A stretch of DNA of 64,000 nucleotides from Isoetes taiwanensis (Eukaryota > Streptophyta > Lycopodiopsida > Isoetales > Isoetaceae): NCBI GenBank assembly GCA_021234155.1, contig JAJEKV010000016.1, positions 20,895,863 to 20,959,862 on the forward strand. The letters run 5' to 3'. Shown here piece after piece: positions 46,499-58,525 of the stretch (its first letter is position 1; each line of letters opens with the position of its first letter). The notes below the pieces were generated by a model that ran no database searches, was not told where the DNA came from, and worked only from the letters and a program-made list of their open reading frames with translations. Made by a program: the position numbers and the translations under genes.

Positions 46499-47814
46499 GC
46501 ATTCAATTGTGGAAGGGTGATGTCTAGATGTTCATCCAATTTCACATCGAATGACATCATTGAGCCATGTAAATCATTGATTGATTGCTTCAACTGATGT
46601 ATAATTTTTTGTAGGTGTCGTAAAACAAAAGCATGATGTTAGTTGAGATTATTTTTGGATGCAAAAGCAAATATGTCTTATTCTAGAGTACCTAAGTTCT
46701 ATGTCTTCAATACCTAAGTTGTGTTCGTTGTCGTCTTCCATCTTTTTAGCTTAAGCTCCGAATGCAAGGCTTGGAGGTTGTATATATAAAAGTAACAAAA
46801 GTAAGGGCTCAAAAGGGCTAAAAAAAAATACTGTAGGTGAAAAGATTAAAAAGGCAATGGCCTTAGAGAGAAAGTTCTTTAAAAAAAAGGCATTTATCCA
46901 TGTAATTACAACCTCCTTTCATACGATCATTGTAGTTCTAGTTAGAGAAAAGGACATGGCATATGTTGAAATCTAGAAGCAACATTTATATGCATATGCT
47001 GGGAATCTAGAACCAGCATTTCTAAAAATTGTTTCGCTTTAGGCTCTTTTTATAATAACCATTATTGACGTTTTGTTAGAACCAACATTACTATTCTTAA
47101 ATGTGTTGCTCTTTGAGCTATTTTATGATTCAACTTTAGCAAATTCTATTGCATATTGTTTAATTGAGGAATTTTAGATTACTTTGGGCAATGTTTTTCT
47201 TTAGTCCAATGATAAGTATGATCAAATGGGTTATTTACATCAAGAAGCTAAAAAATGTTTTGAAAAGACAGAAGCGAACTTTCCTTATGAAATAATATTT
47301 TTTTCAATGTACAAATGTTCTTTTACTTTTTAAGCACCAGCTACCAGCTTGGAGAACTGAGCCAAAATGTTACCAGAATGGAGAATGCACAAAACGCATT
47401 TAAGGTGAAGCCGAGCATGGGAATGAAGATGCCTGTCTCAGTTGCAACTGCCATAATTGACACATAAGCGAAGCATTTAGAACTCTAAAATATATCTCCG
47501 CCCTATATATCATGTACTGACAATAAAATAAAATAACATTTTATGTCAAAATGAAACAAAATAAAATGTCTATGCCAAAGCCCCCTAACAAATTATGCAT
47601 GAGACATAGATATTCACAATTTTAAAAGTTCTCTTGCCTCAATCTCAGAATGATAAAGCTGCTTGTGAATGACAAAGGCTTGCAAACAAATGAACAGTGA
47701 TGTTACCAACCAATCAACCAACAACCAACGTAGAACCAAGATGTAAGGATAACAATCCGAAACTTGAGTCCTAGGCTTAGTTTAAAACTGCATCTATGTG
47801 TAACACCTTTACCT

Positions 47815-49127
47815 GAAAGATGCAGGGTTGTCAATGAAAAACTTCAGCAGATGCATGAACTCAGGACTTAATGCTTTAATGGGTTTAAGTGCTGCACTGG
47901 GAGCCATGTTCAAGGGCAGAAACTCAGAGATGTTGGATATGACCTCTGCTTCAAACAGGGGTAATAACAAAAAAAATGTAATAGAAATAGGTAAAGCTTT
48001 GCAGATTACCTCGAGAGCTCGCTGTAGAATGATATTGCGCCAGTTCATGCTCAAATGGAATATAGATGTTGCCAATAATATGTGTGTTAAATCATGTGGG
48101 CTCAGATCTGTGTGTTAAATGGCTTCTTAATCAAGAACCAAACTCCCCAGATTCACGAACCAAGCTCTGCACATGCAATAAAATACCACGAATCTAAATG
48201 GAAGTCAGATAAAAGCTTCCACACAGTTTTTGCTTGAGCATATCTTGATTTGTATAGGAACTACTGATAGCAAAAGCAAAGGAACTGGCTTGTAGAGTTG
48301 TTCCATGGGCACCATGCCGACAAATAATGCTTCCATATTGCTATAAGCTTTTGAAGCACAAATAAATTGTAAATTGGAGAGCATGTCCTCAAATCGCATT
48401 TGATGGAGTAAAAGAAGGATCGCCTTCCATCATTTTGGCTTAACCCAAGAAGGAAAATCATAAAATGTTCAAGAGCTGCATGTATCCATTGAAGTCTCGC
48501 TGCAAAACAGCTCGCATGGCCCATCTACAAGACAATCAAATTGTTGAATTTCATAAACAGCTTTACATTAAATTCCCATGAAACTTAAAGTCATTCCCAG
48601 TCATTCCCATTAGCTAAGAATGACTTTAACTTGGTAACCTATAGGAATCATAAGTTAATCCAATGGCATGCATTTTAAAAGTTAAACCAGAGCAACATTA
48701 CATGTTACCTGAATATAAAGAGTTGCAGTAGTCCTTTGCACCATGTTCCCATGCAAAATAATAGGCCAAGACAATCAAAACGTTACGACTTCCTTTCGGC
48801 CTCAATTTGATTTATTGAAATGGAGCAAGATCTTCTTGATTAATCCCATTACCCTTCAAGGAAAATGAAGTGCCCATTTGTGTTGAAATACAACCTGCTT
48901 GGTGTCTGTTTCAAAATAAGCTCCTTGCTCTTCAAATCAAAGAAATGTGAACGTAACTGCCTGTATTGTCCCTGTGTACTTGAAGCAGCTCTAGCAAGGA
49001 GTTTTGCAGCCTGCATACCAAGAAAAGAATCCTCTACTGCGTGTGAACCAGGGTGCTTGCTCTGATTTTGTAGCCTCAGGCCCATGGCTACGATATTGTT
49101 CGTAGAAGCCTCCATGGTGGTTTTCAC
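47815..49127 (-). other. Exon-like pieces of an unrecognised gene
   Basis: Minus-strand stretches look protein-like and are separated by intron-like AT-rich DNA: 49127-48860 (contains AAKLLARAASSTQGQYRQLR), 48520-48215 (contains LQWIHAALEHF and FEDMLSNLQFICASKAY) and 47950-47815 (contains EFLPLNMAP and SPEFMHLLKFFIDNPASFR followed by donor GTAAAG). Helix-rich composition suggests a large alpha-helical protein. I do not recognise the family. They may be fragments captured in the inserted block. Confidence 0.35.
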
Positions 49128-49734
49128 AAAAGCCTATTTCATTCTACCAGCATGCATGAACGCAGAAGATTTATATGCCATGGCCAGCTCAGAGCTAATG
49201 TAGCCTCAAGCAATTACCAAAGTAGGCAGTCAAAGGAATTGCGATCTCAGAATTTTTAGAATAAAAAATAAGGTCTGAAAGGAAGAGCTCCTTGGTTCAG
49301 GCAGAATAAGATGAGAAGGAATAAGTTAGTACTCAAAGCTCAACATGCCTACACTATTCCGGAAGAGCTCCTTGGTTTGGGTAGAATAAGGTAAAGGTAA
49401 TCCTCAAAGCTCAACCTGCCTGCACTATTCTGAGCTTGCTGCCTCACCGGATTCAGCAAGAGATTAGCAACAGTTACCTCCGACTTAGCTTCCGCCATAG
49501 CCACGTCCACGCCATAAACAACAGTTGATCCACCTCAAGGCTAGAGTAGGGATCAGAACAGGCGGCCCACGCTGCTCTTGCAGAAGATACCTAAAGCAAG
49601 TTAAAACGTAACATCTAAGCCGTCCGATTTGATTGAAAGATCTCAGCCGTTCGATTTAGGGCGTGGTCCATTACAAAACATTATAATATAAGATAACCAT
49701 TAAAAAATGTCGGAGGATTTCTAGTCGAATTTTG

Positions 49735-49915
49735 TGAAAAATAATGTAAAATCTGGCAAATTAGAGGTTTTTCTTCAACAATCTATGTAAGTATAAATAA
49801 AATCTATGTAAAGAGTGACATTTTTGTTGGTTAGTGCAAAATCAAAATTGGAGGCCTATGTATGTATAAGGCAGTGAATTTAGTATCTGCAGTGTATTAA
49901 TTATTTAAAGAAAGT
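49735..49915 (+). repeat. Detached copy of the RLP 3' flank
   Basis: Matches 42365-42525, from TAATGTAAAATCTGGCAAATTAGAG-like words to AGTATCTGCAGTGTATTA, at about 90%. It is the continuation of copy 2's downstream region beyond the inserted block. Confidence 0.7.
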
Positions 49916-50240
49916 ATGTTTTTTTAAGAAAATATCTTGTTAGTCAAAGCCAAGGTGACTCACAATATGAGGATGTTTTTTCAATATCTTGTTAATGAAA
50001 AACCAAGATAGACTCACAATGGAGGCCTTACAATGCAAGAGCTACATATTACAAGGAAGCCTTAAAATCGAATCGTAGTAGCTCTATGCTTTTGAAGGGC
50101 AACTTTTAGAGTTGCCATTCATGTTGAATGGGAATCATTCATATAGGTTAATTTTTTTTTCTTACCCATCTACTAAAAGAATTTGCAGCTACAACAAACG
50201 AGCACATCTTGTCATAGTCTTTACCTTTTGGACTACATAA

Positions 50241-50366
50241 TTGATGGCAGGGGAGGCATTCCACCCTGTAGGGGCTCGAGACAGCACCGCCAACCGAGGC
50301 GGCGCACGAGCGGCAGAGTCGCGAGTGCCGCCTCCCTACAAGGGCGGAGTGCCCCCTTGCCATCAA
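50241..50366. repeat. GC-rich 126-bp inverted repeat
   Basis: Starts TTGATGGCAGGGGAGGC and ends with the near-inverse GCCCCCTTGCCATCAA. The arms continue imperfectly (CATTCCACCCT..TAGGG against CACTCCGCCCT..TAGGG) towards a loop near 50300. GC-rich in an AT-rich neighbourhood. It could be a small foldback element or an RNA hairpin. Confidence 0.65.
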
Positions 50367-50480
50367 ATTAGGGGACATAATAAACGGGGAGATCAAAATT
50401 ACAAAAATGTAGAGTAGTTCTTGAAATCATCCATTCCAGCGCCCTCTGTTCTGGTGCTATATTTGATTTTTGATTCGAAT

Positions 50481-50574
50481 CAAGGTCTCAGAATCCTCTT
50501 CCAGCCGGAATAGGGCAAAATCTTGTGCAAGGTCTCAGAATCCTCTTCTAGCCGGAATAGGGCAAAATCTTGTG
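50481..50574. repeat. Two tandem copies of a 47-bp unit
   Basis: Unit CAAGGTCTCAGAATCCTCTT... starts at 50481 and 50528, with one mismatch. Confidence 0.9.
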
Positions 50575-50879
50575 CATTTTTGGGAGACGTATCATCAAAG
50601 ACTGCACCAAGGAAACCCTGGAAGCCCCTTTCTCGACTTTCTGACGCCATACGCATTTTAACCACGCCAGGTACCTATTGCTGGCCTTTAACCAAACCGA
50701 GTATCGAGTGCTGCCAAAATAGAGCTCCCTTGTTCCGACAGTCTCCTTGAAGGACAAAAGCCTTTTTCTTCATTGTGGATCCTATTTTCCATAGACAAGT
50801 CATTTTGAAGAGCTGTGTTGAAACCCCAGGCGATCCAACTTCTTTAGATGGGATATGCTACCTGCGTGCATAGGTTAGC

Positions 50880-51030
50880 CGAAAAACCCCTAGTATACGT
50901 GTTTCTAATAGGCAAATTTGACCCATTTCTATATGGTTTTATAACTAGAAGAAGATCCAAAAACCCCTATGACCCCTAGTATACATACGAAAAAGGATAA
51001 AAAACCGTCCCCTCCTGTTAATGCACGTGG
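50880..51030. repeat. Dispersed repeat, related to 56450-56600
   Basis: Both copies have AAAAACCCC-TAGTATAC, AGGCAA-TTTGACCC, ACCCCTA(A)GTATACGTACG-like words and a CCCCTCC block in the same order. They probably belong to one non-coding element family. Confidence 0.5.
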
Positions 51031-51239
51031 TTTTGACAGATTCCACAAGGTGATGCCCCCTTGGTTGAATCAGAGCAAAAGCATTTCTGCAGAAACAAAG
51101 CAAAGCGATGTTGAAACAGAGTAAAGCGGCGCATTGAAACAGAGCAAAGTGGCGCCGCTCTATAACTGGAGAAGAAGATTGCGCGAAAATTGAAGGGACG
51201 AAATTTGACAGTAATTTTGACCTTCTGTTTATTACCATA

Positions 51240-51930
51240 TAATATTGACCTTGAATATAAAAATGAGTGCTAAGTCCTGGCCCTTTATGTATAGAGATAT
51301 TGGACCCCATGTTTCCTTTAGATTAATTGGTTGAGGGCCATACTCATCTACATTATGGAGTGTTTGGGGTCTTTGGCCGATGGTCCTTTATGTATAGAGA
51401 AATTGGACCCCATGTCTGAGTACTAAGTCCTTTAAATTGATTGGTGAAGGGCCATACTTGCCTGCATTTTTGTATAAAGTGTTTAGGATCTTTGGCCAAT
51501 AGCACCTTATGCATAGAGAAATTGGAGTTCATGTATTAAGTCCTTTAAGTTAATTAGTGTATGGCCATACTGATCTGCACTTTTTGTATAAGCACATGGA
51601 GTGCTTGGAATCCTTGACCCATGGCCCTTTATTTACAAAGAAATTGGACCCATGTTTGTCTTAAAAGAATGAATGCCAAGTCCTCTAACCTGATTAGTGG
51701 AGTGCCATACTGGTCTGCATTTTTGTCTAAGCACATAAAGTGTTGGCGACCTCTGGCCCATTGCTATTTATGTATAGAGAAATTGGACCCCATGTTTTTC
51801 TTAGAAGAATGCGTGCTATTTTGAATTGATTAGTGGAGGGCCATGTCTGCAATTTTGTAAAAGCACAATCTTCTTATGTGTTTTTCTTAGAAGAAATGAA
51901 TGTCAAGTCCCCATATGTGTAGAGAAAAGA
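51240..51930. repeat. Degenerate tandem array, ~110-130-bp units
   Basis: About five units carry GGCCCTTTATGTATAGAGA-ATTGGACCCCATGT, then AAGTCC, GATTAGTGGAGGGCCATAC and a GCATTTTTGT-like end. Units are 75-90% alike. Not coding. Confidence 0.75.
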
Positions 51931-51939
51931 ATGAGTTAG

Positions 51940-52510
51940 TGGTTGGAAGTTGGAACTGAGGCCACAACTCTACTTTCAACACATATTGGAAGTTGGAACT
52001 CAAGGCACAACTCTACTTTCAACTCGTATGGAAGCCACAAGCTCATTTCAAACCTCCAAAAAGAAACAAGAATCTAAAACTCAAAATCTATATTTGAGCT
52101 TTACTTCCAACCCATGTTGGAAGTTGGAACTAAGGCCACAACTCTACTTTCAACAAATGTTGGAAGTTGGAACTAAGGCCACAACTCTACTTTCAACACA
52201 TATTGGAAGCCACAAGCTCATTTCAAACCCCAAAATGAAACAAGAATCTAAAACTCAAAACCTATATCTAAGCTTTACCTCCAACCCATGTTGGAAGTTG
52301 GAACTAAGGCCACAACTTTACTTTCAACATGTTGGAAGCTACAAGCTCATATCAAACCTCCAAAATGAAACAAGAAATCTAAGATTCAAAATCTAGATCT
52401 AAGCTTTACTTCCAACCCATGTTGGATGTTGGAACTGAGGCCACAGCTTGGAAGTCACAAGCTCATTTCAAACCACCAAAATGAAACAAGAATCTTAAAT
52501 TCAAGACCTA
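51940..52510. repeat. Degenerate tandem array based on GTTGGAAGTTGGAACT
   Basis: Repeats combine CCCATGTTGGAAGTTGGAAC, AAGGCCACAACTCTACTTTC, CACAAGCTCATTTCAAACC and AAATGAAACAAGAATCTAAA in higher-order units of about 130 bp. A plus-strand frame over 51950-52396 is open by repetition only. Confidence 0.8.
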
Positions 52511-55500
52511 TATCAGTGAGCCACCAATATATAGATGTGCTTTAGGTTGACATATAAACCAAACTATCTTCTAACTTATGTTAGAGCAATCTAAGCTTTT
52601 ATTTCATAAAATGAATATACCATTAAAGCTTTATCCCCTAAAATCTAGGAGGTGGAACTAACCTCATTTGGTTGCCATCAAGTCCTCAAGATGCAATAGA
52701 AAAAACAAAAGATTAACTGCAATATTTTGCCAAAAGAATTGTTTGTCAAAACGTTTAGAATAGAATATGAATTTTTTTTTGCAAGCATCTACACATATAT
52801 GCCTTTGGGCTATGCCTTTTGGGCTCAGAAAAAAAAATAATAATAATAAATTAATTAATTCATTGATGTTCACAGAATGAGAAAATGTATTGTGTATCTT
52901 GAGTTTAAGAATGAAACATTAATTTTTAGACTACCTGGTTAGAAAGGAAAATTGCCCTTGCAGCACTCACTATTTTGCTCCAGAATTAATGCTTATTTGC
53001 ATCAAATTAACCACTACTTTAAAAGAATCCTTGTTCTGACCACCAATCTTCAAGAACCCATGCCCTCTTCAAGAACCCATGCCCTCACTAAGCCTGCTCT
53101 CCCTAAGCCTGCTGCTCTGCCTTTTCTTAAGAATCTATGCAAGAACCCCTGCTCTTCCCAAGCATGTTCTCCCCGAGCCTACTGGTCTATTTCGTTTAAG
53201 AATCTTTGCTGCTTTACTACAATTTCCAAAGCCTGCAAAATTTCTGTTGCACTGCTGCAATTTTCATAGCCTCTGATGCAATTTTCATAGTCTCCAGAAC
53301 ACAATAATCTTGGAGCACGAAGAAGCACAAAAGCGGGAAAAAGAAGACAGGAGAAAGAAACTAGAAATTAGGCATGCAAATTAAAAAAGCAAATACGTGG
53401 CCGTGCATATTAATAGAATATGTTAATAGAATCTGCTGATGTAATTAAATAAAAACAATCATTATATTAAAGTCTTATGTCTACGTGTAACTAAAATAAT
53501 AAAGGTTGTTGAACCCCTTCTTCTTGGCAAGAATCCTGCCTATTCAAAAAAAAAATTCCCGCATTCTAATATTGTTCATCTTCGTCCTAGAATCTCTTCA
53601 GCTGCTTCAGAGATCATGAATTTGCAAGCGGTAAGCTTCAAAAATTAGTAAAACAAAATCAGAGTTTGATAAGAAGCTTTCTAAAAGATCTATTGCGAGT
53701 CTGCATTCAGATTTAGATTCTTTTGTGGCCGACCTGAGATTCAGACCAGCCTATTCAGGTTATAGCAGAAAAGAATGAGGCTCTGCACATCTTTTACTCC
53801 AGATCTTTCAAATCTGGTTGCATTTTTAGAGACAGAGCAAAGTAAACAGCAAAGTAAACCTGTAACTCAACAGTGATCTGAAGTAGTCCGAAATGAAGTA
53901 ATCAAAAACAAAAGCAGGCCATAGCCGCTCTACAGGGGTTCGATCTGCTTGTAGTTACAGATAATCTCTCAGATGACCTTGCTCAGTGGTTGGCTTACAA
54001 GGATTCACTAGTAATTTCGTGAAAAGGGTTTGTATGAGAAGGGCGTAGAATCGTGAAAAACTGTACCAGCATAAGCGCCGATTCGCTAGTAATTTCATGA
54101 AAAGGGTTTGTATGAGAAGGGCATATAATCGTGAAAAACCAGAACCAAAGCAAAGCAAAGCTTATACCCTGCACAATATTTCTCCCTTCCGCCTCCGGAG
54201 ACAAGAAAGCAACGAACATTTTAGCCAGAAAATCGACAGTTAAACGGACGATTTCAAGTATGGAATCTCTGCTAAACTGTGATAAATTTCAGGCTCTCTG
54301 ATTTCAATCTAACCTCTGATACAGGCTGGCCGACTGTTCTGATGCAAAGACTCTCACGCCGCTGTCACTAAACCTAATCGGAGGGTAAACCTAAACCTAG
54401 GCGCCGCTGTAGCTAAACCTAATTCGCCTGTAGCTAAACCTAAACCCTGGCCGATTCTTCTGTACTGATGTATGCTTCCTTTTAGGTTTCGATTTAGTTT
54501 TAAAAAGTTTACCCTAGAATAATTTTCTAGTTTGTAGTTTCTATTTTATTTTGTATTTTGGTTTTTTAGAATAATTTTCTAGTTTGTAGTTTCTATTTGA
54601 ATTTTTTAATTTTGGATAGCCTTTTTTTTTTTATTCATCCAACGTGTTGGAAGTTCACGTTAGGGATAATGTTCCCCATGGGCGTGGACTTCCTCTGCAT
54701 TTGGGTTCTTATACCTTCATTTAGTTTTTTAGTTTTAGGTCACCATAGACAAGTCCGGCAAAGTCTTCGACCAAAACCAATAACCCAAATCTGTAGTTCA
54801 ATAGAATTTTTTTTCCCTTGCACAGAGCAAATAGAGCTAACACAGCTCCGTTACACTTGCTTCGCCCAGTCTTCTGTGCTAGTTGTACCAGATTCAGTGT
54901 ATCATGCTTGAATCCACTTGAGTTTTAGCAGCTAAATGGTAGATGTTGGGTCCTATTCTATATAGATCCCAAAACTGGAGGCAATTCCTTTTTTCCCATA
55001 GATCCATGTGGATATGGTGTCTTTCCATCTATCTAAACCTTGACATGTCATATTATGGGGGCATAGCACTACTGGAATCGAGAAGCTTCTGTTTCTAAAG
55101 AAATTGTTTCCTTGAAGCAAGCAATCGAGGATTTGGTGAAGGGGGAGTCAAGATTTGGAAAACATAGCAGGGCCACCTGGACATTCCACTGTGCATCACA
55201 AATACACAGGAAATTACATAATGTAAGCTGGGTCTAAAACCCAGTGAAATTCTCCCCCTGGCCTTTGCATCAAGGCCATTATGGCGTCTCAGGTGTGTAT
55301 CTCGTTAACTAGTCAAAATAAGATATCAAATATTTTATCATGAGCATTACATAACCAAGCAAAATGCTACTTACATAGAGCGAGGAAGTCCAAGAAGGAA
55401 TGGATGTTATGCTCGTGGAAAATGGTACAAATATAGCACAAGGAACAATGTTCACCATGGGTTCAAATAGATATTGCCACAACAAAAGTTAGGTGATGGA

Positions 55501-55665
55501 TATGTGAGCGTTCCTTTAAAGGTTGTCTATAACGAACCTATAACTTCCTCACATGACTATCTACTAGAGCATGTTGGTTCTTTTGTGAGATGGAAGAAAA
55601 GCAATTTGAGACCATAGGTTGGGGAGGCACCGGCAATTGAAAATCATGCTTCCAGTTACAAAGAC
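52511..55665. other. Spacer with no recognised gene
   Basis: No family motif in either strand. A ~60-bp tandem pair (GTAATTTCGTGAAAAGGGTT...) lies at 54011-54125, and an AATTTTCTAGTTTGTAGTTTCTATTT pair near 54520-54600. The long A/T-rich stretches look like old repeats. Confidence 0.45.
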
Positions 55666-56361
55666 ATGCCACTGCCTATAGATAGTAGTCAAAAGTTTGA
55701 TCGAGATAACAGGTCTACATGGCTAGGGCAAAAGGTCATAGTCCTTGACAAGGAGAAAATTAAGTTGGGGTTTGCTTTCATTGTTGTGGCTTTTACAAAT
55801 GAAGTTGTTGATGGTGCCTATTTAGGAGAAGATGACCTCGGGATTACAGTGTTTGAGGTGATGGCTGGTGTTAACCCATTCGAGATTGGAAAACTGATAC
55901 GATGGCCGATCAATAATTTGGCATTGTTCAATGGAGAATCATTGCTTCGGCCAGTTCATGCAATTGATGAAAAAGATACTAACGTGGAGGGCAACCTGAA
56001 TAAATACAAGCGTCCTTACCGTTTTATAAAGAGGAAGAAGGCCAAATTAGTGGTTAAAGAAGTCAAGAGCGATCCTTGTGCAATGGAGAATATTGCTAAT
56101 GTGGCGTCTATTGATTGTTGTCCAAATCATTGTTGCCAATATGCTAATAAAAAAAAAATCTTAATTGCTCGTACTGAGTATCATTCTTTGAAATTTGATG
56201 ATCAAACAACTTTCACATATGATAGTTTGGCAGCAAGTGTGAAAGACGAGGATGGAAAATACAAGGGCATCTTATTTGATGGAAACATTGTGTGTTGTAA
56301 AGGGTGGTACACAATCTATGGTATTTGTAAAGCCACGTTTTATAATAGGAGAAACAAGTAG
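55666..56361 (+). CDS. N-terminal part of a second DUF7869-type protein
   Basis: A 231-codon open frame with no stop until 56359. After a basic patch it has DCCPNHCCQ, then RTEYHSL-FDDQ, and then the block GILFDGNIVCCKGWYTIYG followed by I-KATFY. The order CC..CC, an R-x-x-Y-x-x-L-x-x-x-DQ segment and G-x-x-VC-x-x-W matches the N-terminal half of DUF7869-type proteins and parallels the gene at 24820-25020 in the 7.9-kb transposon. The sequence is clearly a different subfamily. No DUF7869 core (HTH-D-ID motif) follows, so it is a fragment, or its later exons are lost. The family assignment is by pattern only. Confidence 0.45.
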   Translation: MPLPIDSSQKFDRDNRSTWLGQKVIVLDKEKIKLGFAFIVVAFTNEVVDGAYLGEDDLGITVFEVMAGVNPFEIGKLIRWPINNLALFNGESLLRPVHAIDEKDTNVEGNLNKYKRPYRFIKRKKAKLVVKEVKSDPCAMENIANVASIDCCPNHCCQYANKKKILIARTEYHSLKFDDQTTFTYDSLAASVKDEDGKYKGILFDGNIVCCKGWYTIYGICKATFYNRRNK

Positions 56362-56784
56362 CTTAATGGAGCAAAAAGGGCAGGCATGGAAACAAACTTA
56401 TCGAGGGATGCACTTACACATAAAGGGGGTATAGCATCTACGTTCGGAGGGTAGCAAAAAACCCCCCTTGTATACACATTTTTAAAAGGCAATTTGACCC
56501 CTATGTGTATAGATATTGCTCCAGATTAGTGCCTAAAAACACCCCTAACCCCTAAGTATACGTACGCAATTGGTCCAAAAAACACCCCTCCGTTGAACTC
56601 TCATGGGTTATACGCTAATGAAAGGTGAATCCCCCGGGAGGATATCCCGTTCCCTAGCAGCAACAGCTCATCGTTTCCAGCTGCTGCAACCCCATCATGC
56701 CCATCCGAACTTGTTTCTTTTTCTGTTTCTGATCAACGTCCACCAAGACTCAGTGTTACTCAAACAAAATTAAAAGGGAGAAGT

Positions 56785-58172
56785 GTGTTGACCTTGCAAA
56801 GGATAGAGCATGCAATGGAAATGGAGGTCAAATGTTTCGTGGAGGCAAATCTGTCTTTTCATTTACTAAAATTGTCTTGTTGGAAGAAGATGGTAAAAGC
56901 CTTTTCTCAAACAGAGGAGACTTGTAGTGGTGTTACATATACGGCAATGAGGACTTCAAGATTGAAGAAGACACATGCTGATGTAACAACAAAATGTGAT
57001 TATGTAAAAGCAACTTAGCCAAAATATGGTTGCACAATCATGTCAGATGGATGGGTAGATGTAAATGGTAGAGATCTCATAAGTGCATATGGAACAATGT
57101 TTCTAAGAACCATAGATTGTAGCGGGATTGGAACTAGAGTGAACGCAGCATGGTAAGCCGAGAAGATGAAGGAGGCAATCCTTGAAGTGGGAATAGAGAA
57201 TGTAGTGCAGGTTGTAACGGACAATGCTTCAACTTGTTCAACCATGGGAAGATTAGTTGAGGAGGAATTCCATACCATTGTAAGAAACCCTTGTGCGTCT
57301 TATTGTATTGATCTTCTTTTGGAGGTCGTCGGGAATCTTGACTGGTTGAAGACTGCCCAAACTAAGGCAAATAGAATTACTTTATTTATTAAGAAAAAGA
57401 GTAAGGCTAAAAGTATTTTCTGACACTATAGCCCTAATTTGACCTTGTTGAGACCTAGTAAAACAAGGTTTGGGGTTGTTTTTATTGTCATACAACGATT
57501 AAAAAGACTATGGACACCATTATAACAAACTGTAGTTTCAGACCATTGGAAAAAATGGGCTGATAGCAAGGCTGTTGATGCCAAAACAGTTCAGAATTGA
57601 CCAATTTGATCTAGTCCTAAAGGTGATGGAGCCTCTTTATCGTGTCTTGCGCTTAACGGACATGGAGGGCTGCACAATGGGTTTGCTATATGAATTTATG
57701 CAAAGATGTGAAGTCGCATTGAAGAGTGAAGGATCCGAATCTGAATACAAAGACAAGTATGTACTTTTTTTCTTTGTAATATTTAAGATATTCCCTTTTA
57801 TATTTAAATATATCTGATAGTTTATGTAATTTGATCGTCCATGTATAAACGATACTCTTGATATACATTTAACTATATCTGATTTTCTTTGCCTCACATC
57901 TGAATTTGATCAGGTATGATCAAGTGCTAAGTGTCTTCGAGAAACGTTGTAAGTGGTTCAAAAGACCAATTCATGTAGTCGCGCATCTCCTACACCCATT
58001 ATGGAGGCGAGACAACCTTGTTGTTTCCCCTAAACTCATGGAAGGTTTCATTAAGTATATCAATGTAGTTTATGATATAGACCAAAATGCCAAATTATTG
58101 GAACAATTTGATGCATTTCGGAATAATGCTTCATCTATGTTCACTTCTCCACTTGCACAAACCGAAGTTTAA
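56785..58172 (+). pseudogene. hAT-family transposase with DUF659 domain (degenerate)
   Basis: Readable blocks in changing frames: CTIMSDGWVD with GRDLIS and GTMFLRTIDCSG (57020-57130, after a stop), then a stop, then EKMKEAILEVG, ENVVQVVTDNAS, and PCASYCIDLLLE (57165-57330). These are the DUF659 signature of plant hAT-like elements, with the catalytic Asp regions. Later pieces (57575-57760 and 57912-58172) hold the LRLTD-EG and H.-AH.LHP-W segments of the insertion and dimerisation domain. At least four stops or shifts. No hAT ends could be identified around it. A MITE lies 30 bp downstream. Confidence 0.8.
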
Positions 58173-58203
58173 TGCTATTTTATGATCTTTGTTGATAGAT
58201 ATA

Positions 58204-58525
58204 GGGTAAAAGCATGTTAGGGTGTACCACTTTTGGAACCTGCAAAAGTACATACACTAGGTACTTCTGAACTGGGTACTTTCTCATTTTTCTTTTCATT
58301 AAAACTAATACAAAAATCCAAAAAAAAAGTCAAGGACATGATAATATTCAAAGTTAAGATAAAGATAATGCTATCGGAGACCAATATATATATAAAAAGT
58401 TCTAAAACATACCTTATATTGAGATATTATACATGTACCCAGTACCCAGTCCTGGCTACCTTTTTAGGTACCTTTTTGGTCACTAAATAATACTTTTTAA
58501 GGGACACCCTAACATGCTTTTACCC
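58204..58525 (-). mobile_element. 322-bp MITE, second copy
   Basis: Inverted relative to 44169-44490, with identical 20-bp ends GGGTAAAAGCATGTTAGGGT. Flanked by ATA on both sides, so the duplication length is uncertain (3 or 4 bp across the two copies). Confidence 0.88.

Larger units (their letters stand above)
45851..49710. other. 3.9-kb block inserted into the 3' flank of RLP copy 2
   Basis: The downstream sequence shared with copy 1 stops near 45840 (CGATATGATTTA) and resumes near 49710 (ATGTCGGAG, then TAATGTAAAATCTGGCAAATT), so the block separates them. No clear terminal repeats were found. It holds a 118-bp tandem duplication and several exon-like minus-strand pieces. Confidence 0.5.

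Noticed and set aside
51950-52396. 148-codon plus-strand frame
   Set aside because: It translates a degenerate tandem array; the periodicity alone keeps it open.
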